A DNA stretch of 64,000 nt, taken from the NCBI RefSeq assembly GCF_018128905.1, contig NZ_CP063808.1, positions 2,666,001-2,730,000 of the forward strand, in the 5' to 3' direction. This DNA comes from Streptomyces sp. A2-16. Its GTDB lineage: Bacteria; Actinomycetota; Actinomycetes; Streptomycetales; Streptomycetaceae. The notes beneath the pieces are model-generated. The model had not been told where the DNA came from and did no database searches. It saw nothing but the letters and a program-made list of their open reading frames with translations. Positions 52,018 to 62,044 of this stretch are shown here, one piece after another (position 1 is the first letter of the stretch; every line of letters starts with the position of its first letter). Position numbers and translations under genes: made by a program.

Positions 52018-53133
52018 ATGACGAAGACGACCGCGTCGGCCCCCGTGCTCGGCATCCGCGCCCTGAACCGCGCGACCCTCGACCGGCAGCTGCTCCTGCG
52101 CCGGTCCGGACTGTCCGCGAAAGCCGCCGTCGGGCATCTGCTCGGCCTTCAGGCCCAGAACGTCAAGCCGCCCTACTGGGCGCTCGCCGCCCGCCTCGAC
52201 GGGTTCACCCCCGAGGCGCTGTCGGAGCTGATGGCCGACCGCGAGGTGGTCCGGATCGTCACCATGCGCTCCACGATCCACACCCACACCGCCGAGGACT
52301 GCCTCACCCTGCGACCGCTCGTGCAGCCCGCCCGCGACCGCGAACTCGTCAACTTCCGCAAGGGACTCGAGGGCGTCGACCTCGACCGTCTCGCCGTCCT
52401 CGCCCGCGAACTCGTCGAGGCCGAGCCGCGCACCATGAAGCAGTTGCGCGAGGCCCTTCTCGTCGAGTGGCCGGACGCCGACCCGATGTCGCTCGCCGTC
52501 GCCGCCCGCTGCAAACTCCCCCTCGTCCAGGTCACCCCGCGCGGACTGTGGGGCAGGAGCGGGCAGGTCGCGCTCACCACGGCCGAACAGTGGCTCGGCC
52601 GTCCCGCCGAACCCGCCCCCGCCCCGGACGACACCGTCCTGCGCTACCTCGCCGCCTTCGGTCCCGCCTCCGTCAAGGACATGCAGACCTGGGCCGGACT
52701 CACCCGTCTGCGCGACGCCTTCGAGCGGCTCCGGCCCCGGCTGCGGACCTTCCGCGACGAGAACGGCGTCGAGCTCTTCGACCTCCCCGATGCGCCCCGC
52801 CCCGCCGAGGACACCCCGGCCCCGCCGCGCTTCCTGCCGGAGTTCGACAATCTGCTGCTGTCCCACGCCGACCGCACCCGCGTGGTGCCGAAGGAGTACT
52901 GGGGGCGCAGCTGGCAGGGCAACCAGGCCTACTGCACGCTCCTCGTCGACGGGTTCCTCGCGGGCGTCTGGAAGCTCACCGGGGACACGCTGGTCGTCGA
53001 GACGTTCGGCCGGCTCACCAAGGCGCAGCGGGAGGACGTCGAGGAGGAGGGGCAGCGGATGCTCGCCACGCTGTACCCCGGGACGCCGTACGACATCCGG
53101 TTCGGGACGGTCGTACAGAATCAGCCGTCCTGA
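52018..53133 (+). CDS. AlkZ/YcaQ-like winged-helix DNA glycosylase family protein
   Basis: A 371-residue protein of the HTH_42/DUF1006 family. The family's catalytic Q-x-Q appears as LLGLQAQN with Gln45 and Gln47. Three tandem winged-helix domains are likely, with IVTMRSTIHTHTAEDCLTLRP near residue 80, shown here by its core TMRSTIHTHTAEDC, and the C-terminal PEFDNLLLSHADRTRVVP, a characteristic stretch of the family. AlkZ-type enzymes remove alkylated or crosslinked bases; in Streptomyces such genes may protect against the cell's own DNA-damaging metabolites. No antibiotic cluster is nearby, so this copy could be housekeeping. ATG 52018 was chosen with a weak ribosome site. Confidence 0.83.
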   Translation: MTKTTASAPVLGIRALNRATLDRQLLLRRSGLSAKAAVGHLLGLQAQNVKPPYWALAARLDGFTPEALSELMADREVVRIVTMRSTIHTHTAEDCLTLRPLVQPARDRELVNFRKGLEGVDLDRLAVLARELVEAEPRTMKQLREALLVEWPDADPMSLAVAARCKLPLVQVTPRGLWGRSGQVALTTAEQWLGRPAEPAPAPDDTVLRYLAAFGPASVKDMQTWAGLTRLRDAFERLRPRLRTFRDENGVELFDLPDAPRPAEDTPAPPRFLPEFDNLLLSHADRTRVVPKEYWGRSWQGNQAYCTLLVDGFLAGVWKLTGDTLVVETFGRLTKAQREDVEEEGQRMLATLYPGTPYDIRFGTVVQNQPS

Positions 53134-53192
53134 AGCGGGGTTCACCGTCCTGAAGGAAGGGCCCGGCCACGGACCGACCGCGCGCATGGACA

Positions 53193-53233
53193 GGGGGCGT
53201 TGCGGGCCGCTCGTGGTGGCCCGCAACGCCCCC
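53193..53233. terminator. Bidirectional hairpin terminator, 16-bp stem
   Basis: GGGGGCGTTGCGGGCC (53193-53208) pairs perfectly with GGCCCGCAACGCCCCC (53218-53233). It is between the convergent AlkZ-like and trypsin genes and should terminate both. Confidence 0.88.
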
Positions 53234-53275
53234 CGGTCTCTCACCTGAGCGATGCTCAGGACAACCTCTGGGGAC

Positions 53276-54067
53276 CTATGAGTTGACCTGCGCGGTCACG
53301 AGGCTGGAGAAGGTGGTCAGCCGGGTGTAGACACCCGGGTAACCGGCCTGCGCGCAGCCCTCTCCCCATGAAGTGATCCCTGCCAGGACGCCCCCGATGA
53401 GCAGGGGACCGCCGCTGTCGCCCTGGCAGGTGTCTGTGCCGCCGGAGGTGTATCCGGCGCAAACCATGTCGGTCTGGACGAAGTCCGAACCGTAGGAGCT
53501 CCTGCAGCTGGAGTCGGACACGATCGGGACGGTCGCGGTCCGCAGCTGGTTGGAGGAGCTGCCGTTGGACGAGGTGGTGCCCCAGCCGAGGATGCGGGCC
53601 GTGGTGCCGGCCGCGTACACGCTCGTCTGGGAGGAGGAGACGTACGACGCCGTCGTGTAGGGCATCGACGTCGACAGGGTCAGCACGGCCACGTCGTCGC
53701 CGTTGGTGGCGTCGGTGTAGCTCGGGTTGATCCAGATCTTGCTGACCCGGCTGACCGTGCCGTTGGTGCCGTTGAGGTAGGTGCGGCCGCCGACGACTCT
53801 GACACTGCTGGTGGTCTCGCCGACCATGCAGTGGGCCGCGGTGACGACCTTGGTCGCGGAGACCAGGGTGCCGCCGCAGAACTGGTTCTGGGAGGCGTCC
53901 GTGATCTGCATCATGAACGGGTACGCGGTCGTGGTCGTCGTCGTACCGCCGACGATGGGCTGGGGAGCGGCTGCGGCGGTGGGGGCGCCGAGCAGGGCGG
54001 TGGCGGCGGCAGCGGCGGTCGCCAGACCGACGGCGCCGACCTTCTTCGCACGGGTGAGACCGAACAT
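53276..54067 (-). CDS. Secreted trypsin-like serine protease
   Basis: A 263-residue S1-family protease. A signal peptide (about residues 1-33) and a short propeptide precede the mature start IVGG at residue 38. The catalytic triad is His79 in TAAHC, Asp125 in DDVAVL and Ser218 in GDSGGP. The residue six before Ser218 is Asp (GTDTC), the S1-pocket residue that gives trypsin specificity for Lys and Arg. Cys pairs are in place. Such proteases are exported by many Streptomyces, often during differentiation. No inhibitor gene is adjacent. Confidence 0.93.
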   Translation of the reverse strand: MFGLTRAKKVGAVGLATAAAAATALLGAPTAAAAPQPIVGGTTTTTTAYPFMMQITDASQNQFCGGTLVSATKVVTAAHCMVGETTSSVRVVGGRTYLNGTNGTVSRVSKIWINPSYTDATNGDDVAVLTLSTSMPYTTASYVSSSQTSVYAAGTTARILGWGTTSSNGSSSNQLRTATVPIVSDSSCRSSYGSDFVQTDMVCAGYTSGGTDTCQGDSGGPLLIGGVLAGITSWGEGCAQAGYPGVYTRLTTFSSLVTAQVNS

Positions 54068-54282
54068 CGGTGAGTCTCCTCAGGAGTGCCGGTGGGGGGT
54101 CGCGCGGGTGTGGGGGTTGGTGCACGGGGGTCGCGGGACCGACCCCCGTATGCCCGGGCGAGCGGCATGTTCATAAGCTAGAACGCGGAAGTTCCCCTTC
54201 CCAATGAGGGAACCCCCTAAGGGAGTTGGGCAGGGAAAACCCTCGGTCGGCCCTGTGGGGGCCGGTGGTGACGGTCCCTCGG

Positions 54283-57093
54283 CTACGGTCGGCGGCCCGC
54301 CGCCAGCCGGACGATGTCCACCCGGGAGCGGATCCCGAGCTTGCGGTAGACCCGGGTGAGCGTCGCCTCCACCGTCTTCACGCTGATGAACAGCCGTGCG
54401 GCTATCTCCCGGTTGGTGGCGCCCTCCATCACCAGCGCGGCCACCTGACGCTCCATCGAGGCGAGCCCTTCGAGGCTGTCCAGCCCGTCCGGCGTGACGA
54501 CGGGCACCGGCTCCGGCTCCACCGGCCGGGCCAGCGCGGCTGCCTCCACCTGACGCAGCCAGGGCAGCGCCCGGCAGCGCCTGAAGAGCCGGGCCGCCTC
54601 GTCGTACGACGTCGGAGCGGGCCGCCGGGTGCGCAGCTGGGCCAGGGCGAACGCGGCCCGGGCCTCCTCCAGGCCGTGGCCCAGCTTGGCCAGACGATCC
54701 TGCACCGACGTCAACTGGACCAGCGCCGCCTCGTGTTCGCCGCGCGCCGCCCGGACCAGTGCCTCGGCCCGGTCCAGTACGGCCAGCACGCTCTCCCGGC
54801 CCAGCCGGAGCGCGTTCACCCGTGTCACGTCGATGACGTCCTGCGCCTCACCGGTCTCCCCGATGCGCACGAGGGCCTCGGCGAGGTCGCCCTGCCAGCG
54901 GCCGCGGGCCGGGTCCGTGATGCCCAGCCCCTGCTCCAGCTCGCGCACCCGGCGCAGCGAGCGGACCGCGCCCGGTGCGTCCCCGGCGACGAGCTGGGCG
55001 TACCCGAGGGCGGCCAGGCCCCGGGACTCGTACATCTGGTCGCCGTTCTCCTCGGCGTGGTCGACCGCCTCGCGGGCCAGTGCCAGCGCCCGGTCGACGT
55101 TTCCGCCCGAGGCCTCCGCGAGGGAGGCGAGCACGGCCGAGGCCACCTCGCCGATGCCGGTGTCCCGGGCCATCATCAGGCTCTCCCGGGCCAGGTCGAG
55201 GGCGCGCCCGCAGTGCCCGGAGCGCAGTTCGGTCTCGGCCACCCCGCGCAGGAAGTGCACCTCGCTCTCGACCGAGCCGCGCCGGCGCACCTCGCGCAGC
55301 AGCGCGGTGACGGTGGCGCGGGCCTCGGGCAGCTGGTCGCTCATGATGAGCCAGCGGAAGCGGGAGTACCCGGCGCCGTTGTGATGGCAGGACACCCGCG
55401 GGTCCTGGGGCTCCTTCAGGGCGCGCTTGATGGTCGCGGGGGCGTCCGGATGGCCCATCAGGGTCTCCAGCTGGGCCTGGAAGGACAGGGCCATCAGCTC
55501 GTTGTACCGGTCGCCGGCCTGCGCGGCCAGCGCCGCCGAGCGGGCGGCCTCCCCGCGTGCCTCGTCGAAGTCGCCCTCGACGAGCAGCGCCCGCCAGGCC
55601 AGCTGGTAGCGGATCAGGGCGAGCAGTTCGGGGTCGTCGCCCGCGTCGGCCAGCGCCTGCGGGAAGACCGCGTCGACCTCCGTCATGGCGTGGCCCGCGG
55701 TGTCGATCACGGTGATCCAGGCCCGCACCCGGTCAGCGGGCACGGTGGCCCGGGTCAGCACGTCCCGGGCGATGTCCCGTGCGAGGTCCAGCTCTCCGGC
55801 GGTGATCGCGTCCTCGGCCGCCGTGAGCCGCCGTTCGTCGGGGGCGGGCACGCTGTCGGCCGGGGTGTGCCGGGCCGACAGCAGCCCGAGGGAGGCGGCC
55901 ATCGAGGGGGCGCCCCGGTCCCGGGCCAGGGCGGCGGCCTCGGCGAGCCGGGCGGCCACCTCCGGGTCGGTGCCGTTGGTCGCGAGGGCCAGATGACGGG
56001 CCCGCTCGATCGGGTCGGAGGCGGCCCTGGACAGCGCCCGGTGCGCGTCCCGCCGTTCCTGCGCGGGCGCCTCCGCGTAGAGCGCGGCGGAGATCAGCGG
56101 ATGCGCGAAGCGTACGGCGGGACCCTCGGGCTCCGTCGCCAGCAGGCCCAGCGCCGCCGCCTGGGCCATCTCGGCCTCGGCGTCCCCACGGCCCGCCGCG
56201 TGCAGCAGGGCCGGGGTGGGGCGGGCGCCCGCGCTCGCCACCAGGAGGGTGCGCCGGGCCTCCGCCGACAGCATCTCCAGGCGGCTGAGCACCAGGGCCC
56301 TGAGCGAGGTGGGCACGGGCAGCGGCTCGCCCGGGCGGGGCGGGGTCGGGTTCTCGGTGAGCGCGCGGCCCAGTTCCAGGGCGTAGAACGGGTTGCCGCC
56401 GCTGGTGCGGTGGATGTCGCGGACCGTGGAGCGCTGCAGTCCTGTGTAGCCGCGGTGGTCGAGCAGCGCGGCCGTCTGGGCACGGGTGAGCGGGTTGAAG
56501 CGGACGGCGAGACTGTCCGGGGGCAACGCGCGTAGATGGCGGTCGTACTCGGCGCCGTCTGTCCGGACCGCGCACAGCATCCGCACAGGGATGTCGCCGA
56601 GCCTGCGGGCGGCGAAGCCGAGCAGTTCCAGGCTCGCGGGATCCAGCCACTGGACGTCGTCGGCGACGATCAGGACCGGCCCCTCGGCGGCCAGGACGCG
56701 CAGCGCCGAGAGCACGGCCAGGCGCAGGGCGAGGCCGTCGCGCTGGAGGGTGGACTCGCCGCGGCCGGTCAGTGCCGATTCGAGCGCGGTGCGCTGGGCG
56801 GCGGGGAGCTTGTCGGAGACGTCGTCCAGGACCAGGCCGAAGAGGTCGGCGAGCGCCAGGAAGGGCAGGTGGGATTCCGACTCGGTGGCCGAGCAGCGCA
56901 ACACGGTGTGGGCCGCCTCGCCGCATTCGGCGGCCAGGGACCTGAGGACGGTCGACTTGCCTATGCCGGCAGGGCCGTGCAGGAGCACGCTGCCGCCGCG
57001 GGTCAGCTGCTCACGGGCCTGGACGAACAGCTCGTCCCGGCCGATGACCAGGTCGGGGCGACATCTCGCGGGCTCCTGGAAGTCGCGTGGCAC
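54283..57093 (-). CDS. LAL-family LuxR transcriptional regulator (large ATP-binding)
   Basis: A 936-residue regulator of the large ATP-binding LuxR class. The AAA/NB-ARC-like ATPase domain is at the N-terminus, with Walker A LHGPAGIGKSTVLRSL near residue 39 and Walker B VLIVADDVQWLD near 142. TPR-like helical repeats fill residues about 350-850. The LuxR HTH is at 870-932, with MERQVAALVMEGATNREIAARLFISVKTVEATLTRVYRKLG represented by its core TNREIAARLFISVKTVEATL. GTG 57093 has GGAGGGGAG upstream. It is probably a positive regulator that binds ATP and a ligand. It stands near a second LuxR gene and the acyl-CoA synthetases. Confidence 0.9.
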   Translation of the reverse strand: MPRDFQEPARCRPDLVIGRDELFVQAREQLTRGGSVLLHGPAGIGKSTVLRSLAAECGEAAHTVLRCSATESESHLPFLALADLFGLVLDDVSDKLPAAQRTALESALTGRGESTLQRDGLALRLAVLSALRVLAAEGPVLIVADDVQWLDPASLELLGFAARRLGDIPVRMLCAVRTDGAEYDRHLRALPPDSLAVRFNPLTRAQTAALLDHRGYTGLQRSTVRDIHRTSGGNPFYALELGRALTENPTPPRPGEPLPVPTSLRALVLSRLEMLSAEARRTLLVASAGARPTPALLHAAGRGDAEAEMAQAAALGLLATEPEGPAVRFAHPLISAALYAEAPAQERRDAHRALSRAASDPIERARHLALATNGTDPEVAARLAEAAALARDRGAPSMAASLGLLSARHTPADSVPAPDERRLTAAEDAITAGELDLARDIARDVLTRATVPADRVRAWITVIDTAGHAMTEVDAVFPQALADAGDDPELLALIRYQLAWRALLVEGDFDEARGEAARSAALAAQAGDRYNELMALSFQAQLETLMGHPDAPATIKRALKEPQDPRVSCHHNGAGYSRFRWLIMSDQLPEARATVTALLREVRRRGSVESEVHFLRGVAETELRSGHCGRALDLARESLMMARDTGIGEVASAVLASLAEASGGNVDRALALAREAVDHAEENGDQMYESRGLAALGYAQLVAGDAPGAVRSLRRVRELEQGLGITDPARGRWQGDLAEALVRIGETGEAQDVIDVTRVNALRLGRESVLAVLDRAEALVRAARGEHEAALVQLTSVQDRLAKLGHGLEEARAAFALAQLRTRRPAPTSYDEAARLFRRCRALPWLRQVEAAALARPVEPEPVPVVTPDGLDSLEGLASMERQVAALVMEGATNREIAARLFISVKTVEATLTRVYRKLGIRSRVDIVRLAAGRRP

Positions 57094-57262
57094 TGTCAGC
57101 GCTCCCCTCCCTGTGGCGTGTCCTGGCCAATATTAGGCAAGGTGCCTCGAAATTCGGCGAGAAGATGTGGTGAGGGAGATAACAACCGGTTCCGCATGGG
57201 GAAATTCAAAGCGGCCGCGAGTGAATGAGAAGGCCACGAAGGGGCGGGGAGCGGCCGGGTCG

Positions 57263-58093
57263 TCAGGGGAGCAGGCCCGCCCGGCGCGCGGCGACCACCG
57301 CCTCGCCGCGCGTCCCGGCCCCGAGCCTGCGCATGGCCGACCGCAGGTACGCCTTGACCGTCTCGGCACTCACCCCCAGCCTCTCGGCGGCCACGGCGTT
57401 CGTCGCCCCGGCCGCCACACAGGCCAGCACATCCAGCTCGCGCGGGGCCAGAACGACACCCTGCGCGGGCGCGGAGTCCGAGGTCAGCAGCGCGCAGGCG
57501 TCCAGCAGCTCGGCCCGCAGCGCGGGATCGGCGATCCGCGGGGCCAGCGCCCGCAGCGCCGTGTGGGCCTCCCGGACCTGCTCCCACGCACGGGCGTCGC
57601 CGGGACCGGGCTCGGCCCGCGCCGCCGCCAGCACGTCCCGCAGCTCGTCGCCGACGACCAGCGCCTGCTCCACGTCCCGTGCCGCGTCCACCGCCGCCGT
57701 CATCATGCGGTCGCCCAGCGGCCGGGCGTCGCGCAGGGCGCCGTACAGCACACCCCGCACCCGGCGCCGTACGACCACGGGCACCGCCAGCACCGAGCGC
57801 AGGCCCTCGGCGGCGACGGGGGCGTCGTACTCGTGGCTGATCTGCTTCGACAGGGAGTAGTCCGCCACGGCGCAGGGGCGGGCCAGCGCGACGGTCCTGC
57901 CGCCGAGGCCGTTGCCCGAGGTCACGGCGAGCGCGAGCAGCGAGGTGGTGGCCGTGCCGCTCAGTTCGCTGATCCGTATCCGCGGCCGCCCGGACTCCAC
58001 CAGCCCTCCGAAGGCGACCGGAAGGCCCGTCGTGCGCCGCAGCCGCACCAGTGCACGCCGGATCTCCACCGCGCCTGCCGCCTCCACCGTCAC
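57263..58093 (-). CDS. GAF-LuxR transcriptional regulator
   Basis: A 276-residue regulator. A GAF-like sensing domain (about 10-150) has CAVADYSLSKQISHEYDAPVAAEGLRSVLAVPV, with core HEYDAPVAAEGLRSVLAVPV. The C-terminal LuxR HTH (about 212-268) has VLAPRELDVLACVAAGATNAVAAERLGVSAETVKAYL, with core RLGVSAETVKAYLRSAMRR. The architecture fits regulators of CoA-ligase and catabolic genes. It diverges from the acyl-CoA synthetase operon with 115 bases between the starts, which makes those genes plausible targets. The start was set at GTG 58093 because AGGGA lies 8 bases upstream; an earlier GTG at 58120 lacks a ribosome site. Confidence 0.83.
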   Translation of the reverse strand: MTVEAAGAVEIRRALVRLRRTTGLPVAFGGLVESGRPRIRISELSGTATTSLLALAVTSGNGLGGRTVALARPCAVADYSLSKQISHEYDAPVAAEGLRSVLAVPVVVRRRVRGVLYGALRDARPLGDRMMTAAVDAARDVEQALVVGDELRDVLAAARAEPGPGDARAWEQVREAHTALRALAPRIADPALRAELLDACALLTSDSAPAQGVVLAPRELDVLACVAAGATNAVAAERLGVSAETVKAYLRSAMRRLGAGTRGEAVVAARRAGLLP

Positions 58094-58208
58094 CTCTTCG
58101 TCCCTTCCCGCGGCACACACCCCCGTTCGGGGGTAGTGAGACCTGCATCACGGATTAGACGATGGCACAGAGCCGCCCGGCAATGGTCCGGTACGAGGAG
58201 GACGCAAG

Positions 58209-59876
58209 ATGACGGCCACGGAGGATTTCCGCGGGGCGCGGGACTTCCTGCTGCAGCACCGCGAGGACTACGCCACGGCGTACGAGGGCTTCACCTGGCC
58301 CCGCCCGCGGCACTTCAACTGGGCGCTCGACTGGTTCGACGTCATCGCGCGGGACAACGATCGCATCGCCCTGCACATCGTCGAGGAGGACGGCAGCGAG
58401 GTCCGGCTGTCCTTCGCCGAGATGGCCGAGCGCTCCGACCGGGTCGCCAACCTGCTGCGCGAACGCGGAGTGCAGGCCGAGGACCGGATCCTCGTCATGC
58501 TGGGCAACCAGGCCGAGCTGTGGGAGACCGCCCTGGCCGCCATGAAGCTGCGCGCCGTCGTCATCCCGGCGACCCCGCTGCTCGGCCCCGCCGACCTGCG
58601 CGACCGCGTCGAGCGCGGCCGGGTCCGGCACGTCCTGGTGCGGGCCGGGGACACCGCCAAGTTCGACGAGGTGCCCGGCGACTACACCCGCATCGCGGTC
58701 GGCGGAGTACCGGAGGGCTGGCAGCCCTACGAGGACGCGTACGCCGCCTCCGAGGAGTTCCTGCCCGACGGGCCGACCCTGGCGGACGACCCGCTGATGC
58801 TGTACTTCACCTCCGGGACGACGGCCCGCCCCAAACTCGTCGAGCACACGCACACCTCGTACCCGATCGGGCACCTGGCGACCATGTACTGGATCGGGCT
58901 CCAGCCCGGTGACGTGCACCTCAACATCTCCTCGCCCGGCTGGGCCAAGCACGCCTGGTCCAATCTGTTCGCCCCGTGGAACGCGGAGGCGACCGTCTTC
59001 ATCCACAACTACACGCGTTTCGACGCGGGCCGGCTGATGTCCGAGATGGACCGGGCCGGGGTCACGACCTTCTGCGCCCCGCCGACCGTGTGGCGCATGC
59101 TCATCCAGGCCGACCTCAGCCAACTGCGCACCCCGCCGCGGGAGGTGGTCGCGGCCGGTGAGCCCCTGAACCCCGAGGTCATCGAACAGGTGCGGCGGGC
59201 CTGGGGCATCACCATCCGGGACGGCTTCGGCCAGACCGAGACGGCCGTCCAGGTCTCCAACAGCCCCGGACAGGTCCTGAAGACCGGCTCCATGGGCCGT
59301 CCCAGCCCCGGCTACCGGGTGGAGCTCCTCGACCCGGTGTCCGGCGCACCCGGCGCGGCCGAGGGCGAGATCGCGCTGGACCTGTCGGCCCGGCCGGTCG
59401 GCCTGATGACCGGCTACCACGGCGACCCCGACCGCACGGCCGAGGCCATGGCGGGCGGCTACTACCGGACCGGCGACGTGGCGTCGAGGGACGCCGACGG
59501 CTGTCTGACCTACATCGGGCGCAGCGACGACGTCTTCAAGGCCTCCGACTACAAGATCAGCCCGTTCGAGCTGGAGAGCGCGCTCCTCGAGCACGAGGCG
59601 GTGGCCGAGGCGGCCGTCGTGCCCGCGCCGGACGAGCTGCGGCTCGCGGTCCCCAAGGCGTACGTCGTGCTCGCGGAGGGCTGGGAGCCCGGCCCCGACA
59701 CGGCCAAGGTGCTCTTCGAGCACTCCCGGGAGGCGCTGGCACCGTACAAGCGGATCCGACGGCTGGAGTTCGCGGAGCTGCCCAAGACGGTGTCCGGGAA
59801 GATCCGACGGATCGAACTGCGTGAGGCCACGGCGGCGGGGTCGGACGCGGAGTACCGCGAGGAGGACTTCCGATGA
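58209..59876 (+). CDS. Acyl-CoA synthetase (medium-chain/butyrate type)
   Basis: A 555-residue ANL-superfamily enzyme. The AMP-binding core is at [20 protein letters not shown] near residues 198-217, A5 is [10 protein letters not shown]7 is [12 protein letters not shown]8 is [22 protein letters not shown], whose core is [18 protein letters not shown], and A10 has the catalytic Lys in [11 protein letters not shown]. The shape of these motifs ([16 protein letters not shown]) matches medium-chain acyl-CoA synthetases rather than acetyl-CoA synthetases. It activates a carboxylic acid by adenylation and thioesterification. Its last 4 bases overlap the next gene (ATGA). GAGGAGG is upstream of ATG 58209. 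Confidence 0.88.
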   Translation: MTATEDFRGARDFLLQHREDYATAYEGFTWPRPRHFNWALDWFDVIARDNDRIALHIVEEDGSEVRLSFAEMAERSDRVANLLRERGVQAEDRILVMLGNQAELWETALAAMKLRAVVIPATPLLGPADLRDRVERGRVRHVLVRAGDTAKFDEVPGDYTRIAVGGVPEGWQPYEDAYAASEEFLPDGPTLADDPLMLYFTSGTTARPKLVEHTHTSYPIGHLATMYWIGLQPGDVHLNISSPGWAKHAWSNLFAPWNAEATVFIHNYTRFDAGRLMSEMDRAGVTTFCAPPTVWRMLIQADLSQLRTPPREVVAAGEPLNPEVIEQVRRAWGITIRDGFGQTETAVQVSNSPGQVLKTGSMGRPSPGYRVELLDPVSGAPGAAEGEIALDLSARPVGLMTGYHGDPDRTAEAMAGGYYRTGDVASRDADGCLTYIGRSDDVFKASDYKISPFELESALLEHEAVAEAAVVPAPDELRLAVPKAYVVLAEGWEPGPDTAKVLFEHSREALAPYKRIRRLEFAELPKTVSGKIRRIELREATAAGSDAEYREEDFR

Positions 59877-61483
59877 GCGAGGTGTCTTCGGTGACCGGCC
59901 TGTCGTACGCCCATGGCACGAGCGGGACCTCGCTGCTCGGCGACACCATCGGGGCAAACCTGGACCGGGCGGTGGCCGCCTGGCCGGAACGCGAGGCCCT
60001 GGTCGACGTGCCGTCCGGACGGCGGTGGACCTACGCCCGATTCGGCGCCGACGTGGACGAGTTGGCGCGTGCGCTGCTCGGCGCCGGGGTGGTGAAGGGC
60101 GACCGGGTGGGGATCTGGGCGGTCAACTGCCCCGAGTGGACGCTCGTCCAGTACGCGACCGCGCGCATCGGCGCGATCATGGTGAACATCAACCCGGCCT
60201 ACCGCACCCACGAGGTCGAGTACGTCCTCAACCAGGCCGGGATCTCCCTGCTGTTCGCCTCGCTCAGCCACAAGACCAGTGACTACCGGGCGATGGTCGA
60301 CGAAGTGCGGGGCCGGTGCCGGGAGTTGCGGGAGGTCGTCTACATCGGCGACCCGAGCTGGCAGGCGCTGCTCGGACGCGCGGTGCCGGACCCGGAGTAC
60401 CCGGAACTGTCCTGCGACGACCCCATCAACATCCAGTACACCTCGGGCACGACGGGCTTCCCCAAGGGGGCCACCCTCTCCCACCACAACATCCTCAACA
60501 ACGGCTACTTCGTGGGTGAGTCGATCGCCTACGGCGAGCAGGACCGGATCTGCATCCCCGTGCCCTTCTACCACTGCTTCGGCATGGTGATGGGCAACCT
60601 GGCGGCGACCTCGCACGGCGCCTGCATGGTCATCCCCGCCCCGTCCTTCGACCCGGCGGCCACCCTGCGGGCGGTCCAGCAGGAGCGCTGCACCTCGCTC
60701 TACGGCGTCCCGACCATGTTCATCGCGGAGCTGAACCTTCCCGACTTCGCGACCTACGACCTCTCCTCGCTGCGCACCGGCATCATGGCGGGCTCGCCCT
60801 GCCCGGTGGAGGTCATGAAGCGGGTGGTCGCCGAGATGCACATGGCGGAGGTGTCCATCTGCTACGGCATGACGGAGACGTCCCCGGTGTCCCTGCAGAC
60901 CCGCAGGGACGACGACCTGGAGCACCGCACCGGCACGGTGGGCCGCGTCCTGCCGCACATCGAGGTCAAGATCGTCGACCCGGCGACCGGGACCACCCGA
61001 CCCCGGGGCGCGGCGGGGGAGTTGTGCACCCGCGGCTACAGCGTGATGCTCGGCTACTGGAAGGAGCCCGAGAAGACGGCGGAGGCCGTCGACCAGGGGC
61101 GCTGGATGCACACCGGCGACCTGGCGACGATGCGCGAGGACGGGTACGTCGAGATCGTCGGCCGCATCAAGGACATGATCATCCGGGGCGGCGAGAACAT
61201 CTACCCGCGCGAGATCGAGGAGTTCCTCTACGGCCACCCGGGGATCGCCGACGTCCAGGTGGTCGGCGTCCCCCATGAGCGCTACGGCGAGGAGGTGCTG
61301 GCCTGCGTCATCCCGCGGGACCCGGAGCACCCGCCGACCCTCGAGGAACTCCGCGCCTTCTGCGAGGGCCGCCTGGCCCACTACAAGATCCCGAGCAGGC
61401 TGCGGATCCTGGACTCCTTCCCCATGACGGTCTCCGGGAAGGTCCGCAAGGTTGAGCTGCGGGAGACGTACGCGGACGGTTAG
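59873..61483 (+). CDS. Acyl-CoA synthetase (FadD-like)
   Basis: A 536-residue ANL-superfamily CoA ligase. The signature is [20 protein letters not shown] near residue 184, [11 protein letters not shown] is A5, [39 protein letters not shown], with core [20 protein letters not shown], is A7-A8, and the catalytic Lys is in [14 protein letters not shown] at the C-terminus. The [14 protein letters not shown] motif is that of FadD/DltA-type ligases. It differs from the upstream enzyme, so the two synthetases probably use acids of different chain length. It is translationally coupled to the first synthetase (ATGA overlap). Confidence 0.87.
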   Translation: MSEVSSVTGLSYAHGTSGTSLLGDTIGANLDRAVAAWPEREALVDVPSGRRWTYARFGADVDELARALLGAGVVKGDRVGIWAVNCPEWTLVQYATARIGAIMVNINPAYRTHEVEYVLNQAGISLLFASLSHKTSDYRAMVDEVRGRCRELREVVYIGDPSWQALLGRAVPDPEYPELSCDDPINIQYTSGTTGFPKGATLSHHNILNNGYFVGESIAYGEQDRICIPVPFYHCFGMVMGNLAATSHGACMVIPAPSFDPAATLRAVQQERCTSLYGVPTMFIAELNLPDFATYDLSSLRTGIMAGSPCPVEVMKRVVAEMHMAEVSICYGMTETSPVSLQTRRDDDLEHRTGTVGRVLPHIEVKIVDPATGTTRPRGAAGELCTRGYSVMLGYWKEPEKTAEAVDQGRWMHTGDLATMREDGYVEIVGRIKDMIIRGGENIYPREIEEFLYGHPGIADVQVVGVPHERYGEEVLACVIPRDPEHPPTLEELRAFCEGRLAHYKIPSRLRILDSFPMTVSGKVRKVELRETYADG

Positions 61484-62001
61484 ACGTACCCGGACGGTCG
61501 GTCGCGGCGCATGCAGACCCGGGGCCACCTGTCGAGACCGAGTTCCCGCTCCCGGGCGCGGATCTCGCGCAGGCCGGGGGTGAGTTCGGCCGCGGCCAGG
61601 ACGTGGAAGCCCAGCCGCTCGTAGTAAGGGGCGTTCCAGGGCACCTCGGTGAAGGTGGTCAGGGTGAGGCCGGACAGGCCCTCGTCGTGTGCGCGGTCGG
61701 CCGTGTGCGCGAGGAGGGCCTGACCGATGCGGCGGTGGGCGAAGTCCGGGTGGACCGAGATCTGCTCGATGTGCAGGGCGCCGTCCACGGGCTCGCAGAT
61801 CAGGTAGGCGACGGGGCGGTCCCCGTCGTCGGCGGCGACCCAGGCGCGGCCGGAGCGGCGGAAGCGCTCCAGGACGTCCAGGGCGGGCGGTTCGTTCTCG
61901 GCGATCCACCCCATGCCGAGGTCGTGGAACGGGGCGCCGGCGGCGCGCTCGATGTCCTGGAGGGCCGGGAGTTCGGCCGCCGTGGCGTGACGGATGCGCA
62001 T
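61480..62001 (-). CDS. GNAT-family N-acetyltransferase
   Basis: A 173-residue single-domain acetyltransferase. It opens with [20 protein letters not shown]. The acetyl-CoA-binding motif A is [22 protein letters not shown], with core [17 protein letters not shown], and motif B is [12 protein letters not shown]. The substrate may be an amine, polyamine, antibiotic or protein N-terminus and cannot be predicted. ATG 62001 was chosen as a typical GNAT start; a GTG at 62019 is in frame. It converges on the second CoA ligase, with overlapping stops. Confidence 0.82.
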   Translation of the reverse strand: MRIRHATAAELPALQDIERAAGAPFHDLGMGWIAENEPPALDVLERFRRSGRAWVAADDGDRPVAYLICEPVDGALHIEQISVHPDFAHRRIGQALLAHTADRAHDEGLSGLTLTTFTEVPWNAPYYERLGFHVLAAAELTPGLREIRARERELGLDRWPRVCMRRDRPSGYV

Positions 62002-62044
62002 CCGCCGAGTCTCGGGCACCGCCGGGGTCCCGGGCGACGGGAAT

